DNA of 64,000 bases from Orobanche coerulescens (lineage: Eukaryota > Streptophyta > Magnoliopsida > Lamiales > Orobanchaceae), in the NCBI GenBank assembly GCA_033398695.1, contig JAWKAU010000038.1:434001-498000 (forward strand). The letters run 5' to 3'. Position 1 is the stretch's first letter, and the number at the start of each line of letters is the position of its first letter. The notes below the pieces were generated by a model, which ran no database searches, was not told the DNA's origin, and worked only from the letters and a program-made list of their open reading frames with translations. Positions 59,701-64,000 of the stretch are shown here, piece after piece. A program made the translations under genes and the position numbers.

Positions 59701-60812
59701 TAATGTTATTTTTATTGAAAAATGAACATTATAATGGTGTTGCGTGTTTGAGTTTATCGGCTGGAAACCTGACATGGCCCCATAAAATCTCTGAATAGAG
59801 CCTGGGTCTAAGTAGGTGTAACAATGCCACGAACAAAAACACCCGACTTCCATTTGATGTTCTATTTAGGATTTTATCGATGGTGTAGCTTGCTGCTCCT
59901 ATAAAAATTCTCAATACAGCTTTGTCTGTGCGCGCATACAAATGTAAATCTGACAGATCAGAATTACTGAAATTGATAATTGCGCATTTCCATTTTTGTA
60001 AAATGGTCTACCTCCCTGATTTTACATTTCTGTGTTTTATTTGCTGTGAAAAAAAGTTTTGCATTCGAAAATGCATTAAACTTTTTTATCTACCAATATT
60101 AGGCCTGCCATGTACATATATAGCTCCATTATTTGACATTTTGATTGTTTCTGCACAATAAATTCAACCTATTTCAATTATGACAAAAAAAAATATGTGT
60201 AGTTTGAAGAGACGAAACTTCGGCTGCTGTAAATAACTTGTCTATACCTTTCGAGGTGGTTTGAGCTCTCTGATTTTTTTCATGTTATAAACACATTAAA
60301 TATTGGTTTTCTTTTGTGTACATGTCAGCTGATTATATTCATTTCTTCTTTCTTATTCTCATTATGTTTTTTGTATATGTACTCTGTTAAGTTTGATGTG
60401 TGTGTCTATCTGTGTTCATTGGTAATAAGGTTGAGTCTGCTCCCTCGATATTATATTTGTTTGCAATTTTTTTATACATGAATCACCTTCCTGCTGGCAA
60501 CAATTGGCTTGTTTCTTTTGTTGATATTACAAGGGGAACATGACATTTCTGTTGAAATGTGTTTCATTTCTCCGTATAATTTTCCCAAATTTGTATTATT
60601 GGCAGTGCCGGCCATTCTTTACATTATAGCTCTTATCGGCAGGATATTTCCTGCAAAATAGCCTCCAGCCTCGGTTACATTTTACAGAGGCTGCAACCTG
60701 TTGCAAATATATGTATTTAAAAAGCAATTTGCATCAACCTGGTAAAATGAAATTACATTCCAATCTGACCTACCTTTATGGGCAGCACCGTGCAACGCAC
60801 GGTGTGCCACCT

Positions 60813-60855
<43 letters not shown>

Positions 60856-62439
60856 CATGTTTCAGTAGACTTGGTATAAATTTACCATGGTTCTTATTTT
60901 GTAACATACTAGGTTTTATAATAGTTTTGTTGCGAGAAACTTGTTGTTCATTTGGAAATATAAAATACATAGAAACGCTTATGGTAATAAATTGAGCAAG
61001 ATACTTGTACCAAATTAGGACACGTGAGCTGATGGAGGACGAAATAATTTAAGGAGAAAATGGTGTAGAAGAAACAGAGTGAAGAATAATTTCTTGTATG
61101 TTAGCAAGTGTGTCATATCAGCAGGTACCATGAATTTAAACCATCAGTAATAGTAATAGCTGTAGTTGTGAAATTTGTCAGTTGTTGCCAATTTCAGTTA
61201 TACGGTGTCCAGTAAAAAATTTAATGATATTAATATATAATCTTATTACAATTCCACCTGTTGTGGGACCATAAAATGTGGTATTGAGAGCTCTTTTTAC
61301 TTTTGCTGAGGATCTTGGTTAAAATGATTAGGCAATTAATGGATCTGACTTAAAAGGATCTGTGCATTTTTCTATTTTGAAATTTTGTCTGATAATGGAT
61401 CTTGCACTAATAGCAATCAATTATGAATTCACTTGCAAACAAGAAGTTATGCATTCACTTTAATGATCTTGAAGTTTAATTATCGACTCAATTAAGATAC
61501 TTGTTTGGAGACTTACTATGCTCGGAAGTTATGTTTGTCAGCTTTTCTCCAACTTAGTCTTCTTTCTTCAAGAGAAACTCCTGATGTTCTAGGTCATCAA
61601 TGTAATCGGCAATAATTGTGTTGACGTAAATGACATATACACCACCACTCAGTACCATTAACAGAACCAAAAACAACAAAAAAAGATCTTTAATGAAAAA
61701 ATACTTACTTTAGTTTGCAGCAAGTTCAGATTTTGCTGCACCTGTTTTCTACTTGCACAAATTTATCTTTTTCTGATAATCTGGTATGATTTATCAGCAC
61801 AGAAACAATATAAGAATATTTTTACTGCTACTGCATTTTAAAACTCTGATATAGCATGTAAGTAGCTCTTTAACAAGACAAAGAAACACACAGAAAAACT
61901 AAACTATCAGTGTACTGATATATGGAAATAAGATAACTATTTTAAACATTTTAAAATATGCTTTTCTGTAAGCATTTTAAGATATGGAAATAAGTAACAA
62001 TTTTAAACATTCCGAGTAATCGTTTTGAACATCAGTACTCGTCCAGTTAAATTCAGTTCGACTGATCTCCATTAAGGTGCTCCTTAATCCTCAAATTGGT
62101 TTCTTATTTTTGTAATTTTGTTGTCTTATAACTGAACAGCATCATATTTTTTGTCAGCGTCCTCTTATTGATCTGTTTTGATGGTTGTAGTTTGCTAGAG
62201 TTTGATTGATGATATGATTGAATTTAGATATTAATCACTTCAGTAATTCATGATTGTTGTTGGTTGCTCTGTATCATCTGCAAAAATGCAACCTGCATTT
62301 ACAAATAAACATGCTGGTTTGTTTGGTCTGGTCAAGGATAGATGTGTGTGCAGTAGTGTAGATGTTTTATAGGAATATATACACACGATTTTACATTATA
62401 TCATTAATTTTATTCTGGTTCTGTTAATCTTTATTTTAG
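56719..62439. other. AT-rich, T-rich DNA, probably intergenic or intronic
   Basis: No gene can be supported. It contains AT microsatellites (about 58030-58075 and 60813-60852), a hairpin accgtgc-aac-gcacggt (60787-60803), and a partial duplication of ggtaat.tgttgttatttgag-type sequence (59110 and 59438). The T-rich composition with scattered tttcag/gt sites is intron-like. Confidence 0.45.
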
Positions 62440-63861
62440 ATGACTTATATACAACACTCACTTGCTCCGCATCGACTCGTCGAAGGTGTTTATGTCAGCA
62501 ATGATGCTAATAATACTCTTTATACTAAGAATTTGGTACCTGGTGGTGCTCAACACGACCCCGACGACGTCATAATCTCTGTTCAGGTAATCCTATTAAT
62601 TTTGAATATTTAATTTAATTAAATATAGGTTACTACTGTAATAGTTTTTATAGATACTGGTGATTTATTAATTAAATTGAATTGATGTTCAGGATGAGAA
62701 GGATGGAAGTCGTGTGGAGTATAGAGAATAGAATCCATCTAAATCCAAATTGGCTGCTTCTATTCTTTGTGGTGCTCATTCTATTTGCATTGTATGTCGT
62801 CCTACCAGCATGATTCAATTCTTACACATTACCATTACTTTAATTAATGTCTGTCCTATATATCATCCGTCATCCCTGTTTGTTTTTCAGAAACCTGGTT
62901 CATATGTACTCGTACTCTACTCGCAAGATGATGAACAATTTGGAATCACATTATCGCATATCTCTGATATTGTTGGCCCTGTCAGTCTTCCTTTCTATTG
63001 TATTATCCTCTTGCTTTTACTTTTATGTATTATATTGTTATCCCCTATGTACGTGACATTTATGTTTTCGTATGCCTCAGCAAGGTATGGTGTATGTCGT
63101 TGAGATAGAACCTTCCAATTGGAACACTCTTGTAGACATGGCTGACAAACGCTTCAATATTGTCCCAATTATTCATCTTAAGATTCCATCCGAGTACCGC
63201 ATGCTTATTAATATGGTCGATGTACTCTTTGCTGCTGTCCATTCTGAACATCAGGTACTTTTTTATCCTTCTGCCTTTCTGTCATCATTATTATTTCATA
63301 CAAGTATTGTCCCCACCTTTATCTAATAACCAAACTACTAACTTGCTTACTTGAAAGTATTGTCATCACTATTGTTCCACCTCTCCAAGGGGATCCTAAG
63401 TTACTTGTGGTATTTCATTATCCTCACGCACGAAAACATCCAACAATTCATTCGTCTTATAGTATTTGCCTCTATATTATTTAGTGTGTCTGATATTCGT
63501 TAAATGTTTGATTCTTTATATATATATATACTTATTTGTCAGGCCCAGATGGCACAAGTGAATGCCAAGTACTTTCTTAAAGCTGGTGGACATTACATGC
63601 TTTATGTCAAGGTTTTGTTACCAATGGCATCGTCATGTATTCTTTGTATAATACTTTCTTTTTGTGAACCATATTATAAACGAGTGTGAATGACAGGCCA
63701 GTTGTCTTGAATCAACAAACCAGGGTACAAACCTGGGTGATGCTGTGTTTAGTTCCCGGGCCAAAAGAGTACAGGTTCAGTTCAAGCGACTGGAGCAAGT
63801 CACTTTATGCCCATTTGATAGAGACCACGCTTATGTCAGTGGTGTTTTCCGCATGCGCGAG
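62440..63861 (+). CDS. Unidentified host gene, six phase-0 exons, partial
   Basis: Exons inferred from GT-AG borders: 62440-62586, 62693-62791, 62891-62980, 63081-63254, 63543-63611 and 63697-63861 (147, 99, 90, 174, 69 and 165 bp). Every exon is a multiple of three and starts and ends in phase 0, giving 248 codons. The peptide includes LVEGVYVSNDANNTLYTKNL, GSYVLVLYSQDDEQFGI, MVYVVEIEPSNWNTLVDMAD, AKYFLKAGGHYMLYV and FDRDHAYVSGVFRMRE. Alternating hydrophobic beta-like segments suggest Ig- or filamin-like sandwiches, but I do not recognise the family. An in-frame TAG at 62729-62731 in exon 2 means pseudogene, sequence error, or a wrong exon border. The first exon may be internal; the gene continues past 64000. 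Confidence 0.6.
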
Positions 63862-64000
63862 GTCAGTGTTAAAATTATCCCTATTCCCTAAGTTTGCTAA
63901 GGTAGATTTAGTGGCAGCATGCACTGCAAAAATAATTTGAGTCTGTTGCATTTCCATAGACCATGTTTCAAAAAGATTGCTGAAGTATCAAATTTGCATA

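Overview
This is a plant nuclear window, almost certainly from a eudicot with a repeat-rich genome. It is AT-rich, has spliceosomal GT-AG introns, tRNA-Met and tRNA-Asp primer binding sites, and is dominated by nested LTR retrotransposons. No bacterial, organellar, rRNA, tRNA or CRISPR content was seen. The species cannot be named from sequence alone.

Layout. Positions 1-34580 are one nested cluster. The oldest member is a Ty1/copia Sirevirus-like element (family A, copy A1, minus strand), cut off at position 676 by an LTR fragment of a second Copia family (B). Its 5' LTR is split at 4372/33149 by a Ty3/gypsy Athila/Tat-like element (E, plus strand, target duplication atatg) that carries only gag and protease. 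E is interrupted twice: by a nearly complete 12.2-kb copy of family A (A2, 9543-21774, minus strand, target duplication gtgat, LTRs of 1473 bp each), and inside its 3' LTR by an 8.9-kb element without coding capacity (C, 23624-32541, minus strand, target duplication tctag, LTRs of about 3.1 kb), whose ends resemble Tekay/Del chromoviruses. 35798-38291 is a decayed FAR1-RELATED SEQUENCE (FHY3/FAR1) gene. 38600-43140 is a complete gag-only Copia element (B, target duplication gaaga) whose 3' LTR carries a 374-bp internal tandem duplication. 43146-47727 is AT-rich DNA with small tandem duplications. 47728-50104 is a solo LTR (D, target duplication taaaa) of a Tekay-like family. 50105-53380 holds hairpin-ended dispersed repeats and eroded DNA-transposon-like sequence. 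53381-62439 is probably 5' or intronic sequence with nested tandem duplications and a MITE-like insertion. 62440-63861 holds six consecutive symmetric phase-0 exons of an unidentified host gene that runs off the window.

Functionally, only family A has a full set of retrotransposon domains (gag, protease, integrase, RT, RNase H, plus a third ORF), and both copies are broken by stops and frameshifts. B, E and C lack polymerase and would depend on enzymes supplied in trans.

The most striking signal is not a gene. LTRs of three unrelated families (Copia B, Gypsy-like C and D) carry the same kind of 12-bp palindrome (TAGCGYRCGCTA or TAACGTACGTAA), in groups of up to four at a strikingly regular 23-24 bp spacing, directly upstream of a TATA box. 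E carries a different quasi-palindrome (GACACGGGCCGTGTC) in a similar place. This looks like a shared or convergent cis-regulatory array and is the best candidate here for something undescribed.
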